Positions 45,701-56,455 of a DNA stretch of 64,000 bases are shown in pieces (the first letter of the stretch is position 1; every line of letters starts with the position of its first letter). Where the stretch lies: positions 2,531,989 to 2,595,988 of the forward strand of contig NC_059537.1 in the NCBI RefSeq assembly GCF_905220415.1, in the 5' to 3' direction. The position numbers and the translations under genes were made by a program. Under the pieces are notes generated by a model. It had not been told where the DNA came from and did not search any database. It worked only from the letters and a program-made list of their open reading frames with translations. This stretch comes from Colias croceus. Its lineage: Eukaryota > Arthropoda > Insecta > Lepidoptera > Pieridae.

Positions 45701-47656
45701 CTTAATTTATATTTAATGAGATAATATTTACTTTTCGAAAAATCTGAGTATTATTTGTGAAACTTTACGGTAACCGTACAAAAAATGTGATAATTTAATA
45801 AAAATCAAGCACAAATTAGTGGCAACCCTTAAAAATACACAAAATCGTCACAAATTGTACCTACATCGTTTAATAAGCAACATAGTATTTAGTCGTTTAA
45901 AATTAGATATACAGGAAGTAAAATACACTGGAAGTTTAGAAATTGTGATATTAACTACCTCAGTCCTCATTCCATTAATTTAATTGGATTGCAATGTACC
46001 TATCTGCATATTATAACCAATTACTTCAATAACAAAGGCAATTAACATGATAGCCTTTAGCTTTTGCAAAGTTTCAAGGAAACAATAAAATTATACATAC
46101 TATTTTTGTATTGAACTGTGTTGCTTATTAAAATATGAAGTGTCTTATAAGTGTATGGATATTTATAATCTGTATTGTGTGTATTAATACACAAGTGACG
46201 GCATTCTAAAAAGCAAAAGCTCGTTACAAACTATGATAGGTAAATAAAATATGTTTAAAACGTCATTTGTGTAATTGGTAATTTTTAAATTAAATGTTTT
46301 TTTCTTAGTAAGGAATTCAATTTTTTTTTGTATCGCACTATTTTGTTTGCATGCCTGTGACCAGTTCCTTATGTTTTTTTTTCGTTATTTCGATGTACTT
46401 TAAAAATTCTTACTTTCATTCCAATTTAAAAAATAAATAAATGTTATTTTTTAATATTATTATTCATGCAAATAAATGCATGACTGGAAAATTTTATTGG
46501 CGTTAAAAATGAATTCATGAATTTTAAATCCATTGACCATGAGATTAATTGTATGTTTATTCGATTTTTTATATATTATACAATACAATGTTATACAAAG
46601 AGCATAAAGATATAAAATCGTCATATGAGATAATATAATCTATGTACATTAATGGATAAAAATGAAGCTAATAAAATCTGAATAATATAATGAATTAAAA
46701 TGATCTCTTGAAGTTGATCTGAAATTAATTTATTTCTACATAATATTGATTTTATTTTTATTTATAAACTTGTGTAGTTTTAAGAAATATTGAGATCGTC
46801 CAAATATACCTGCGTTAGTTGTAATTGTGATTGTGTATTTACTGAAATATATTTATTGAAGCTTTTTGTGTTTTTATTTTATTGCACCTTTTGCATGTCT
46901 GTCTTTATGTTTGACTTCATTTTATTTTAATTTGCAAATTATTGTACAACTACATTATTTTATAAAAATAAGATTTTGAGTAGAAGTTAAAGGAGCGAAA
47001 TTTTACTGATAATTATTATTAAAATGTTCATAAATTGAGAATTTTAAATTACTAGCAAGTTTTGCATTCTTTTTTTTGGAATTATTTTGTGCAGAATCTA
47101 TCCAATAGTTTCATCATCTGTATTTATGCAGAATCTATACTAATATGCTAATACATAAAGCTGAAGAGTTTGTTTGAACGCGCTTAACTCAGGAACTACT
47201 AGTTAGTCCGATTTGAAGAATTCTTTCGGTGTTAGATAGCCCACATATCGAGGAAGGCTATAGGCTATATATCATCACGCTACGGCCAACAGGAGTGGAG
47301 CACTACGGGTAAAACCGCAGGGCACAGCTAGTATTAGATAAATCTTGTTAGTTCTTTTCTTACTTACATACATTGAATAATTTTCTCAAAATATTTTAAT
47401 ACCTTAGTTAAGATTATCTTTAAGATTCAGAAATAATTAGTTTAATAATTTAATAGAAAGATCCACATTTCGAATTATTTTTTAAAATATTAATATAGGT
47501 CGTAAAGGTGTATCTCGCCGACGCTGGGAGTACGGGCACGGTGAGTTCAAACTACGGAGGCTTCTAGATCGACGACGGTTCACGCGAGTACATTCCGAAG
47601 ATTCTGACGAAGAGCCCGCTCCAATGCTACCAACACACCCTCCAGCTAACGCCTGA
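36794..47656 (+). CDS. PAL: Peptidyl-alpha-hydroxyglycine alpha-amidating lyase
   Basis: Nine exons join in phase: 36794-36883, 36956-37046, 37271-37508, 38339-38467, 41956-42107, 42614-42811, 43240-43524, 44407-44532 and 47499-47656, giving 488 residues. The enzyme cleaves peptidyl-hydroxyglycine to the amidated peptide plus glyoxylate, the last step of neuropeptide amidation in the secretory pathway. A signal peptide is seen (TFFILLSLINCVSA). Family residues are kept: Arg94 in VFHRASNVW, zinc-site His145 (MPHGITVDASGNVWLTDVA), His246 (NVPHALTIA) and His342 (RNPHDVAVSPDG), and Tyr213 in ADGYCNTRI. A GC-rich exon 8 encodes a membrane segment at about 408-431, followed by a basic cytosolic tail. 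This is therefore the membrane-anchored, monofunctional form, separate from PHM as in insects. Confidence 0.94.
37691..37935 (+). mobile_element. AACCGACTTC-type repeat, copy 2
   Basis: It is the same family as 33321-33585, in PAL intron 3. It opens TAACCGACTTTAAAAAAGGA and closes GAAGTCGGTTGTTTTTA. It is slightly shorter in the T-run and lacks the AGGC segment after GTCTGT. Confidence 0.72.
38051..38091. repeat. Perfect 17-bp foldback hairpin in PAL intron 3
   Basis: ATTGTAATCCTTATACC at 38051-38067 is exactly inverted at 38075-38091 across a 7-nt loop. Confidence 0.88.
38714..40704 (+). mobile_element. Tc1-like transposon with IR/DR ends, inactive
   Basis: The outer ends are CAGTGGTGGTCATATAATTA (38714) and the inverse TATATGACCACAACTA (to 40704), flanked by TA. 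A second inner copy of the AATTAAGAACG repeat is present on each side (about 38928-38950 and 40462-40480), the IR/DR arrangement seen in some Tc1 elements. The transposase remnant at about 39660-40330 shows NWKNVLLSDETK, VKIWGCFSGHGVGPV, FQNDNDPAH and DWPANSSDLNPIENLW, so the D, D, E catalytic positions are visible. A 1-bp insertion near 40080 breaks the frame, a TAG interrupts at 40228, and a short repeat replaces or interrupts the N-terminal part (39433-39661). Confidence 0.85.
39433..39661 (-). mobile_element. AACCGACTTC-type repeat, copy 3, inside Tc1
   Basis: This reversed copy carries TTTTATGGGACCAATTCGAC and CCGGCCGAATTGATAACC and ends TTTTGAAGTCGGTTA. The other end, which would carry AACCGACTTCAAACTTG, is missing. 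It lies inside the transposase region, so it inserted after the Tc1 copy. Confidence 0.7.
41803..41876 (-). mobile_element. Helitron-like family A, 3'-end fragment
   Basis: It reads CTAGCTGTGCCCCGCGG, then CTCCGCTCCTGTTGGTCTTA and GCGTGATGATATTATCG, and stops. It lies in PAL intron 4, 80 bp before exon 5. Confidence 0.6.
43831..44060 (+). repeat. Two decayed partial duplicates of the PAL exon 8 5' region
   Basis: The true exon 8 is preceded by GTAACCGCGTCCGCAG and begins AGGTGAGCGGCGTGAGCG. The same pattern occurs at about 43833 (CTAACATCGTCCGCAG, AGGTTAGCAATGTGAGCATG, then GGTGGGAAG) and at about 44009 (CTAACCACGTTAGCAG, GGGTAAGCAGTGTG). Both are A/T-shifted and lack the membrane-segment coding part, so they are probably dead tandem duplicates inside intron 7. 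Confidence 0.5.
44220..44367 (-). mobile_element. Helitron-like family B relative
   Basis: On the minus strand this runs from TCCCTACTAATATTATAAAT through the ACAGACAGACAG-type block and CCGATTTTGATGAAATTTGG to CTAG at 44220. It lies in PAL intron 7, shortly before exon 8. Confidence 0.6.
44662..44857 (-). mobile_element. Helitron-like family C copy
   Basis: The CTAGCTTACCGCCCGCGG end is at 44662 and the start side ATACTATGTAGTGA ends at 44857, in PAL intron 8. The blocks AAAATCCGTTGCGAAGTTTT and GGGACAGAGAAAGCGAC are typical of the family. Confidence 0.72.
44858..47133. other. PAL intron 8, no recognisable content
   Basis: A+T-rich intron sequence with several T-runs. I see no exon, RNA gene or mobile element. 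Confidence 0.5.
47134..47331 (+). mobile_element. Helitron-like family A, complete copy
   Basis: It starts TCTATACTAATATGCTAATA and ends GGGCACAGCTAG between A and T. The blocks AACGCGCTTAACTCAGGAAC and GGCTATAGGCTATATATCAT are present. It lies in PAL intron 8. Confidence 0.75.
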
Positions 47657-48540
47657 TCCTATATGACTCGAACGTAATATTACAAAAGATTTACAAGCAT
47701 GTCGTGGCCACGCTTGAAAAGCAATCAAATTTTCACGATAACATTTTGTAACTGGCAATATTCATGACTATTGCAGAATTTGACGTAAGTCAATATTGAC
47801 CAATGGCGTCGTTAAAAACGGTTAGGTACTTTTAAACAGTAATCGTTTATTGGCTATTCAGTCGCCAGCAAAATGGTCTCCGAGATGTTCTTAATTCAAT
47901 TATGGAATTCGATTTCGACGTTAAACGACTATGGGCTTGTATAAATTGAACTGGATCAATGTTTTGCGGATAAGTATGTACCTAATTGGGTTTTTAAATA
48001 TGTATATTAAAGACTTAAGGATTGGGCCCACAATGTAGATAGTTCAATACTGTAGTTTTGCGTATGATACGTACGCTCGATGTAATTCGATTCCCAAAGT
48101 TACCATATTTATATGGAAATTTGTTTTTAGTTTATTTGATAATTTCCATATAATTTCACATGTTATAATGTAAAGGTAGATATTAGATAGACCAAATCAA
48201 TTTGGCTTCTTAAAAATCGATGTCTAGTAAAATAATAAACACTAGTTGGAAGTAATTAATAATAGAAAAACATTCTTCAATAAAAAAACTGAAGTGTTGA
48301 CTTATAAATCTGTTTTTCGTATGTAGCGAAGATAGATCTAGCTTCTTACATATCCAGTCTTTCTTATTTATCCCTTTATCTAAGCACTTTATAGTCCAGG
48401 ATCTCAGGATATTATTTACAATTAATTCCTATCTAGCTAATTTTCCGTGACGCTAAACTTCTTCTCTTACAAATTTTCGATAGAGGATAGAGCTAATAGC
48501 AAGGATAAAATGTATCTTTATTGCATTGAGATAATATTAC
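47657..48540 (+). other. Presumed PAL 3' UTR and downstream
   Basis: After the PAL stop the sequence is noncoding. ATTAAA- and AATAAA-like signals (for example about 48230-48240, AAAATAATAAACAC) may end the transcript. No repeat was recognised. Confidence 0.4.
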
Positions 48541-48815
48541 TTCGTATGGAGGAGACACCACGAACAAAATCTGTGCGCCATTTTTTGCTCTAAGTTTTAA
48601 AAATTATTATCTAGTTAGATACTTACCGATGAAAGTAATTCCTTTGCACTTTTCCGTATTATTTGTGCAATATCGTAACAAACACGAAGGCATATTTGAT
48701 GCGTTTCAATTTAAAACAAATAAAAAATGAGCGTGCAGTTACGCCATATGGCGAATGTTGAGCGGAACATAAGTAATGTAGGCGGTGTCGTCTCCATCTG
48801 TATATCTCAATGCTT
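48541..48815 (-). repeat. Repeat with intact THAP first exon, copy 1
   Basis: On the minus strand an ATG at about 48693 opens MPSCLLRYCTNNTEKCKGIT and then FI, ending at a donor (ATCG|GTAAGTATC). The C-x4-C plus G-(I/S)-(T/S)F pattern is a THAP zinc-finger first exon. The whole block of about 280 bp, including leader and intron start, matches the copy at 54899-55196 in opposite orientation. No second THAP exon is found next to it. It may be the 5' piece of a THAP-type (P-element-like) transposase gene carried in a repeat. Confidence 0.6.
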
Positions 48816-49644
48816 TATTGGCTATTTTTAACGATGTAGAATAATAATTGGCTATTATTGTTTAATTATGTTTATTAAATATTTGTCCTAAAAATGCATT
48901 ACTTAAATGAAAAGAAAGCTACAAGGAACATTAGGTAGATAGGTAGTGACCAATATTTTAAAATTGACTTCGGGATTCTGTACTATTATTTAAAGATTAC
49001 CTATCTACTTACTTGTAATAATTATATGCGATAATTCGCTATATGCATAAATAATTGGTTCAGAATGGATAATATAAATGTATTTAATTTAAGTCTTAGG
49101 CTAACTGCTTTGATATTTGAAGTTCCAATTCTATTACCTTCCAAAAATCTTGTCAATTCTCTTCTTTCGTCCGACTTGGCATTTTATGGTATCAAAGAAC
49201 AAACTATTTAGATTATAATTATTAATATAGGTAGTTACCTACACTGAATACAATTCCTACGCTATTTTATTACACATATTTTTGTTGTAAATGTCACGTT
49301 ACACTAAATATCTACTACTTCTACTTTATTTTAGGTATATGTATAAGGCCTGCCGCCTGATGTATGTGTGATTGCAGGTTGGAAATGAGGTTTTGTGAAA
49401 AAATGATCGCCTTTTAGCTTGTAATTATTAAGTCGTACCTACTTAGTATTATCAATTGAGATTAAAGGAGTTGGGTACATTGCAGACTAACAATCTCCTT
49501 ATTCTTTTAATTTTGTTTTACATACTGTAGTTAAATTCATTAGGTAAGCAGATGCGTGTGGATTATTAGTAGCAGGAATTGTACATACGAAAGGGAAGCT
49601 GATTTGAAATAAAAGATGAATATAATTGTATACATTTTTTTTAA
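48816..49644. other. Intergenic A+T-rich sequence
   Basis: Lies between the convergent ends of PAL and METTL25B. No gene or clear element is seen. Confidence 0.5.
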
Positions 49645-52600
49645 TCATGTAAACATTTTTCTGCCGATCATGACGTGATTTCTTGGAGAAATATTAGGAT
49701 CAAATACCGGGTGTATTTCGCAGTGGATACCTGAAATGTATAATAATTAAAATATTGTGTTATTCAGTTAATAAAAAGGTCAATGTAATTTTTATATTTT
49801 ATGAGACCAAAGGGCATGTGTTATAATTTCTTTATTAATTAAGTCGGTGTATAAATGTGCCAAAATTGTTCTCACTGTTGCTTTTGTCGCCTATAAAGCG
49901 CTGTTTACGAACAGCGTGAAAAGCGCGTTCAGTTGTTTTGCTGTTGTCGCTTTGGTCTATATCGATTAATAATAATTTTACAGAATATTAATTCTGGCAA
50001 CACTTTCCAAAATTGCTTAATAAATCAAAAACAAATTTAGACAGCACAGATTTTGATTATTTGTAACAAATTTATATTAAAACTGAAACGGATAACTATA
50101 TTTTATTGTGTAAAGTATCAACATGAAGTTGCTATTTCCATACAATTAACGGATATAAAGAAAACACCGTAAGATTTATAAGTACTTATGTGATTATTAA
50201 AACAACACAATATAGTTAGTATTTCATAAATTTGAACAATGTATAATTTTTACAATCAAAACTTTTAACATGGCAACATTCATTTACTTACTGCAATATT
50301 TGACCAGATTTGTACCGTAATTAAAATAGGTTATGGATACAATTTTGATTTCGGTATATTATAATACATATTATGTAAAAATATATATTTGTGTGTTTTG
50401 TATAAAATTGTGAAATGTCATGTATCTAATAAATGTTATATTATATTGTAATCTCTTTCAGTCAAAACCCTACAAAGAATCTAGCTAATTTATAAAGAAA
50501 ATTGTCGGATCTAGATCTACTTTACAACATGAGTTCAATTTGCGACAAATATTTTTCCAATCCATGAACAGTAAACATAGATAAAATATTTAAATAATAT
50601 TATAATTTTAGTAAGAAGGCAAGTTCAGCAGACATGAAAAAATATAAAAAGGGAACTCACCATGCTCCATCATATAATACAATCTGTCCAGCAATATAAC
50701 AGTTTCCACCAACGGTGCTAATACAAGTCGCAAAGTGTATAGTACTACTACCCGTTTCCATTGAGCAAGGTCGGATGTGCTTTTTGAAGTGTCCATTGTC
50801 GTTACTGAAAGTCTGCCCAGTGCGACTTTGCTGTAGCTGTAATTAAGTTTCTTTTTTATCCAAGTATGAGTAGGAAAAATGATAATTATTTTAATTTTTA
50901 TGTGCAGGTGAATGAGTATCATATCATAGTACCCAATATGTCGGTAGAGTTATTTTTTCCATTTGGCTCTCTCATATAGTTATGATAGAATTATTATTTC
51001 ATATTTTATGGTATTAAGTAGTTTTCCTACACACACTGATTACAATTATTTATACATTATCAGTGGACTTACCTTTCAAAAGTCATATTGTCGGTATGTT
51101 TCACACTTCTGATGGGTGAATGTCGCAGATTCGGATCATGGTCCACTAGGACCCTTTCAAGTGCTGCTCTGAAGGCATGTACCTGTTAATGAACATTGTT
51201 TTCTTTATACCAAGTAAATTTATACATGAAAATCATTTCCACACAATAAACTAGAATCCCAATCACACTAAAAAATTGTCTAAAGCAAAACTCTGCCCAT
51301 GCATCTAGCACTAGGCAGAGTTTTCAAATAAACCAATAATAAGTATCCTACTTTTAAGAAATAGCTCTGTATAATTGGCGCATGCTGTGTTAACCTCTAA
51401 TTGTTTGTTACTTTATCACAAGAACTATAATATGTTATGTAATATTTATATTTAAGAATCATTGTTAACAAATGTTGGTTGACCATTAGGTCAACCTCAG
51501 GTATTTATTTACTCTATTGTTATATAATATGTTTATTTATTTATTTATTAAAATAAATAAATAAACAGTGTGTTTATTTATTTATTTATTAAAATAAATA
51601 AATAAACATATTATACAATAGAGTCTATTGTATAATATGTTTATTTATTGTCTATTGACTTTCATAATTATCACATCGAAATAAGGTGCAAATTTCAGTC
51701 AATGTTTTAATGTTATTTATACATATTATACTCGAATGCACATATATGTAGGTACAAAATCTCTCGGACATTCTTGACAACATTTTAATCATGAAAACCG
51801 TGTTAAAAAATAAACAACTACTCACTTTTAAATCATTATAATCTCCTTTACAAAGCTTCTCACAGTATGATTCAATTGCATGACAAGCAATCTCTCTACT
51901 TGCATAAGACAGTTCACAATCCAGCCCTTTCACATATTCGCTCATAGGATAGCCATCGCTACTAAGTTTCATATAACAACAACCCACAAGACAAATAAAT
52001 TGGGCTCTATTACACTGTACAAAGTATTTTAGTAATAAAGGTCCCAAATTTCCACATGGGTGTAAGCCAATAAGGCCGTGGTTGTGAATTGTTTCCTTCA
52101 ATGAGAGAGTTTCAAGCTGATCAGCACTGGATAGTGTCTCGTTGCAATGTATGGGTCTCGGAAGACTGGTTATGTTCTCAATATTGACATATTTCTTTGC
52201 TGTGTACTCCAATTCTAGGTCAAGTTTTCTGAAAATATTTATACAAATTATTACCTACTTTATATTCATAATTAATCTAGTAATACACTTGTGGCCAAAG
52301 TAATTGCATAGCTTTGAAAGTCTGAAAATATATTTAGTAAGTAATATTCTTCACTTTCTATCTCTTAGCACTAATGACTTTGATATTTTTTCTTTCTTAA
52401 TAGTTTCAGTTAACTAACTAAAATCATTATGAAAGAAATTCTAAATTAATTATTTATTTAATTCCTTTGATAAGGTATAGTAATGGTTACAGCCATCAAC
52501 ATAATAAAATCAATATACTGGTCTTGAAACAAGAATCCCAATCACACTCAAAAAATAACTGAAGCAAAACTCTGCCCATGCATCTAGTGCACTATACTCT

Positions 52601-54006
52601 ATCCACCGAGTCAAGTTAATACGGAAAACATAGACTTGTTTGTGATTGGTCAGCGATAACCGTTAATGCATTGTACAGACTACGTGTATATTTTAGTCTG
52701 ATCGTGGTACCCGTACTGTGCAGACGCGCTCATATTTTATTGTTATTGTTCCGTGACCTGGCGTGTACTTAGATTATTTTTGTTTCGGGGATTTTTTGAA
52801 TTATAATAATTACGTAAATTATAATGAAAATAAATAAATGATATTTTATTACTCTTGTTTTTTTTTCCTTCACATTAAATACATTAATTTAATAAAAGCT
52901 TTTTTTATTTATTTTAAGAAACTTCTACTAGCCCAATTTTTCACCTACTTATTATATTACAAAGGCAAGTGTAGTCGTGGGAAGAAAGCTATTTTTATTT
53001 AAGAGTAGCGCAGTGTGTACGTACATTCAGAATGGTTTACGCCCACTGACTTTTTTTGTCTCTGTCATTTGTATGGGATTACGTGACAGAGAGAGCGCTA
53101 TATTAACTTGACTCGGTGGATAGAGTATAGGCAGAGTTTTCAAAGTTATAGTTAAAAATAAAAAAATAAACACCAGTTAATAAAGCCATACATACCAACA
53201 GTACAGACCTAGCTTCTTCAGTCAATTGACTCTGACATTCGATTCCAACAGTTTTCAGACCAAAATTGTATGACAGCATTCGTACCAAATGTCCCAAGCC
53301 TGATCCAAAATCTATAACAGCATCACAGCCACTGGCCCTAGCCACATCATTCACAACATTAGCCATCAGACTTATTTCATGGCGTTTCTTCAGTTTCACA
53401 TGTTTTAGAAACATATTTCTCAATTTTTGATTATTAACAATGTCCACTTTTTTATTAGAGCTCTGGTAGGTGCTCTTCCTTGGCAAACTCATGCTTTTAA
53501 CAAATTTTACAAGAGCTAAGAAGGATAAAGGGAACATGTGGTTCGTGGGATGATCTTGAAGCAAATATCCCAAGGTTTGTGGATCAATATCCTGAAAAGT
53601 GTCTCGCCAAGATTGTGGTAACATATCCCAATGATTATCAACAAAGAAATCCTGCAAAAATAATACATTTTATGATTTAAAGTACTCTCCTGCACACAAA
53701 TATTTAAACTGTATAGAATTTCCATTATAGAAATGCATAAAATAATATGTCTTACTGCTTACATTTAGTTTTATAAAATATAGAACTACATATTATGTAC
53801 TAATTAAAAAAATACATAATATTATATCTTCCAGTTTATGAATTTATTATTCCATTAAAAAAATACATAATATTATATCTTCCAGTTTATTAAAGATACA
53901 GTGAATAACTTACCAAAACGTACAAATCCAAAAGCCATTTGAAAGTTTGCAGTACTTTTACTGTTCCATCAATAACAGTCCTCACATTATCCATATGGCT
54001 CGACAT
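49645..54006 (-). CDS. METTL25B: METTL25B/RRNAD1-like methyltransferase-fold protein
   Basis: Six exons (minus strand) join in phase: 54006-53914, 53651-53209, 52228-51826, 51182-51073, 50836-50661 and 49730-49645, giving 436 residues. It begins MSSHMDNVRTVIDGTVKVLQ. Family signatures run along the protein: DFFVDNHWDMLPQSWRDTF (near 32-50), the SAM-binding motif DFGSGLGHLVR (145-155), GLHPCGNLGPLLLKYF, VGCCYMKLSSDGYPMSEYV, LAPLVETVILLDRLYYMMEH and the C-terminal FDPNISPRNHVMIGRK. These match human METTL25B in order, and length is close to the human 475 residues. The substrate is not established from sequence. The exon 5 acceptor has a tandem CAG (50837 or 50831) differing by two codons; alignment to the family favours the first. 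Introns carry a MITE and palindromes. Confidence 0.9.
51250..51327. repeat. Short repeat, uninterrupted copy
   Basis: CTAGAATCCCAATCACACTA, AAGCAAAACTCTGCCCATGC and CACTAGGCAGAGTTTTCAAA reappear at 52526-52593 plus 53128-53145, where a MITE interrupts them. Both copies lie in introns of METTL25B. Confidence 0.75.
51512..51655. repeat. A+T-rich compound palindrome
   Basis: (TTTA)n and (AATA)n blocks alternate: ATGTTTATTTATTTATTTAT, then AAAATAAATAAATAAAC, twice, with ATATTATACAATAGA mirrored at the sides. It can fold into a long hairpin. It lies in METTL25B intron 3. Confidence 0.75.
52595..53127. mobile_element. 533-bp TA-target MITE in METTL25B intron
   Basis: The inverted ends are TACTCTATCCACCGAGTCAA and TTGACTCGGTGGATAGAGTA, flanked by TA at 52593-52594 and 53128-53129. 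The uninterrupted paralogue at 51250-51327 shows the empty site (GCACTAGGCAG) with a single TA. The interior is noncoding. A Tc1/mariner-type non-autonomous element is likely. Confidence 0.85.
53801..53890. repeat. Direct duplication of a 36-bp segment
   Basis: ATTAAAAAAATACATAATAT followed by TATATCTTCCAGTTTA occurs twice, about 52 bp apart, in METTL25B intron 1. Confidence 0.8.
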
Positions 54007-54520
54007 TTTGATAAAAATATTCGTACAAGAATTGCATTCAAATAAATTATGACTACGACAAAATCTGCTTCGCACTTTTTAGTACTTTGACATTGACAAA
54101 ACAAACAGCCTTGCAAACAGCACACAAAGAGCCCAATCAAGAGCCAATTGAGCTGACAAGTGACATTGATGTATTTTGGTCTTTGGACGTTTTGGATAAA
54201 ATTAGGTACCATAAATAAATCCATCCAAAAATTCTCCAGCATTATTAGGTACTTGCTCTATGTTCTCCACCTATACGACATGTACACACTGTGTGTATAA
54301 TACACACCATTAACTTCGGCAGCGCGCGACGTGAATTTTTTTAGAAATTTGGCCACCATTATTACACTTGTGTCACTGCGCTTCTAAATAACTAATCTCT
54401 TTCCTAACGGCTTCAGACAGATTTCGAAGTATTGGTTAGTTCTAAGAATAAACTATTTTTACACCTATAAATTGTGACCACATAATAACAGTGTGGGATG
54501 GCGCTAGACTACATAGATAC

Positions 54521-54697
54521 ACAGTATAGCTTGACCGCAACCGCTGTACCGCGTCTGTATGTGCGCGGCGAGGCATGGGAACCGGCCATTCCGTAGGTAT
54601 CTTTATAACTTCTCTCGTGCTCTTTCTTACCCGGTCCCCGCCTCACTGCACATACCTAGGGCGCGGTACAGCCACTGCGGTCAAGCTATAGTGTATA
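54521..54697. mobile_element. MITE with GC-rich inverted ends
   Basis: TATAGCTTGACCGCA with GCTGTACCGCG on the left is inverted as CGCGGTACAGC with TGCGGTCAAGCTATA on the right; the outer ACA(G/C) also pairs. The size is about 175 bp. It lies upstream of METTL25B, outside its likely core promoter. Confidence 0.75.
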
Positions 54698-54898
54698 GTA
54701 TAATATTATAAATTAGATTTCTATGTATATTACATAGTTAAATATTTTAATTTTACACACGTAGGTGTGGGTACTTATATCGGCTTTCAGAGGAAAATAA
54801 AATAATCAATTTCTGAATTGGTTTATTAAATATTCCATTAATATATAAATGCAATAAGTTAATTTCTTATTTCCACATTTAAAAAAAGGTGTTCTTCA

Positions 54899-55196
54899 AC
54901 ATTGAGATATACATATGGAGACGACACCGCCTACATCACTTATGTTCCGACTTCCGCTCAACATACGCCATATATATGGCGTAACTGCACGCTCATTTTT
55001 TGTTTTAAAGTGAAACGCATCAAATATGCCTTCGTGTGTGTTACGATATTGCACAAATAATACGGAAAAGTGCAAAGGAATAACTTTCATCGGTAAGTAC
55101 CTAACTAGATATAATAATTTTTAAAACTTAGAGCAAAATAAAATAGCGCACAGATTTTGTTCGTAGTGTCTCCTCCATACGTAGTATGTAATATTA
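54899..55196 (+). repeat. Repeat with intact THAP first exon, copy 2
   Basis: An ATG at 55026 opens MPSCVLRYCTNNTEKCKGIT and FI before the donor ATCG|GTAAGTACC at 55093. It is the inverted counterpart of 48541-48815, and the two differ by few bases and small indels, including inside the leader (ACACCGCCTACATCACTTAT). The frame and donor are intact in both. Confidence 0.6.
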
Positions 55197-56455
55197 TATC
55201 AATGTTCTTCAATAAATTTATTTTAATAAAATATGTTCATTGCCAATAAGCAGTACATACAATAACTATGTATATTCATTATTATAATATAATAAAATAA
55301 AACAATCTTAACAACACAACAATACATATTTATAAATCAAAAATAAACTGAGTAAGTTATTCAGCAACTTGCTAACAAAGCCAACATGAATATTGTAATT
55401 TTTAAATATAATTATTCTCATTTATTATTTATACATCTATAGTCATTAATTTCAGATAGAGATTCATGTAGGTAGCTATTTTTATGTAGGTACTAATTTT
55501 AATATTTGCATTATTGGTGAGTTTACCTGAATATGGTACCTAATATCTATACATTTTATTTAGGTAACAAGCTTACAAATTATAATGCTATGAAGATTAT
55601 AATATCTATGCCATTATATAATATCTATGCAAGTAGTAATTAAATTAAATAAAAAAATGGCCACTATAAAAAAATAAACACAACTCTAAAGCTATTCATG
55701 ATGAGCAACAAAAAGTTAATCAACTTGTGCTTCCTACGAAGATAATAAAAAACAGCGTGTGTGCCGAGCACACGTGTCAGAAGTGAAACTTCTTTGGCAA
55801 GATTCTTAGATACTTACCAAAATCGTCGCCTTACTCCATGACGTGATGGTATTGCCATGACGCGACCTTGAAATTTTTCTCTCAACGCGCCAAAAGAAAT
55901 TACACTTCAAAAATATTAAATAGTTTTAACTATATGCCATAAATATTACAGTGAAATAAATATTTTTAAAACAAAATAAAAGCTTTGTCATGGATATATC
56001 CTCACTTGTATACAATTTGTATCCGACAATACGCAAGTCCGGAAAAAATTATATTCAATTTCCAAACTAGGTCAAACTACAGATCTATTTATTTCGTGTA
56101 TGGGTAAGTTTCTTGGTTTTATTCATTTTCGGTGGGACCAAGTAACTAATACATAAATAATGTCTTTTGAATAGAAAATAAAAATATATCAATAAAGCCT
56201 AATTAGAACTTGTCTTTTTCATGCTCATAAAAATCTATAAAATATGCATGTGTAAAATTTCTACACGCAAGCTGTGAAGCTGTGCTAAATATACATAAAA
56301 TCGCATGTTTCGGTCCTTCTGAATTTATAGTACCTACTATGTACTAAATTATTTACAAACATACGCTATCGTTTTATAAAACCATCACAAATTCCATGTA
56401 GCAAAAACAATGTTCGTCTTTTCATAAAAAACTTAATTACTATGATATTCTATCT
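55197..56455. other. Intergenic, with one GTGAAAC-type repeat
   Basis: At about 55740-55925 a repeat reads GTGTGTGCCGAGCACACGTG, AGAAGTGAAACTTCTTTGGC, CCATGACGTGATGGTATTGC and AAGAAATTACACTTC. It shares its framing with 12800-12985. The remainder shows nothing definable. Confidence 0.5.
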
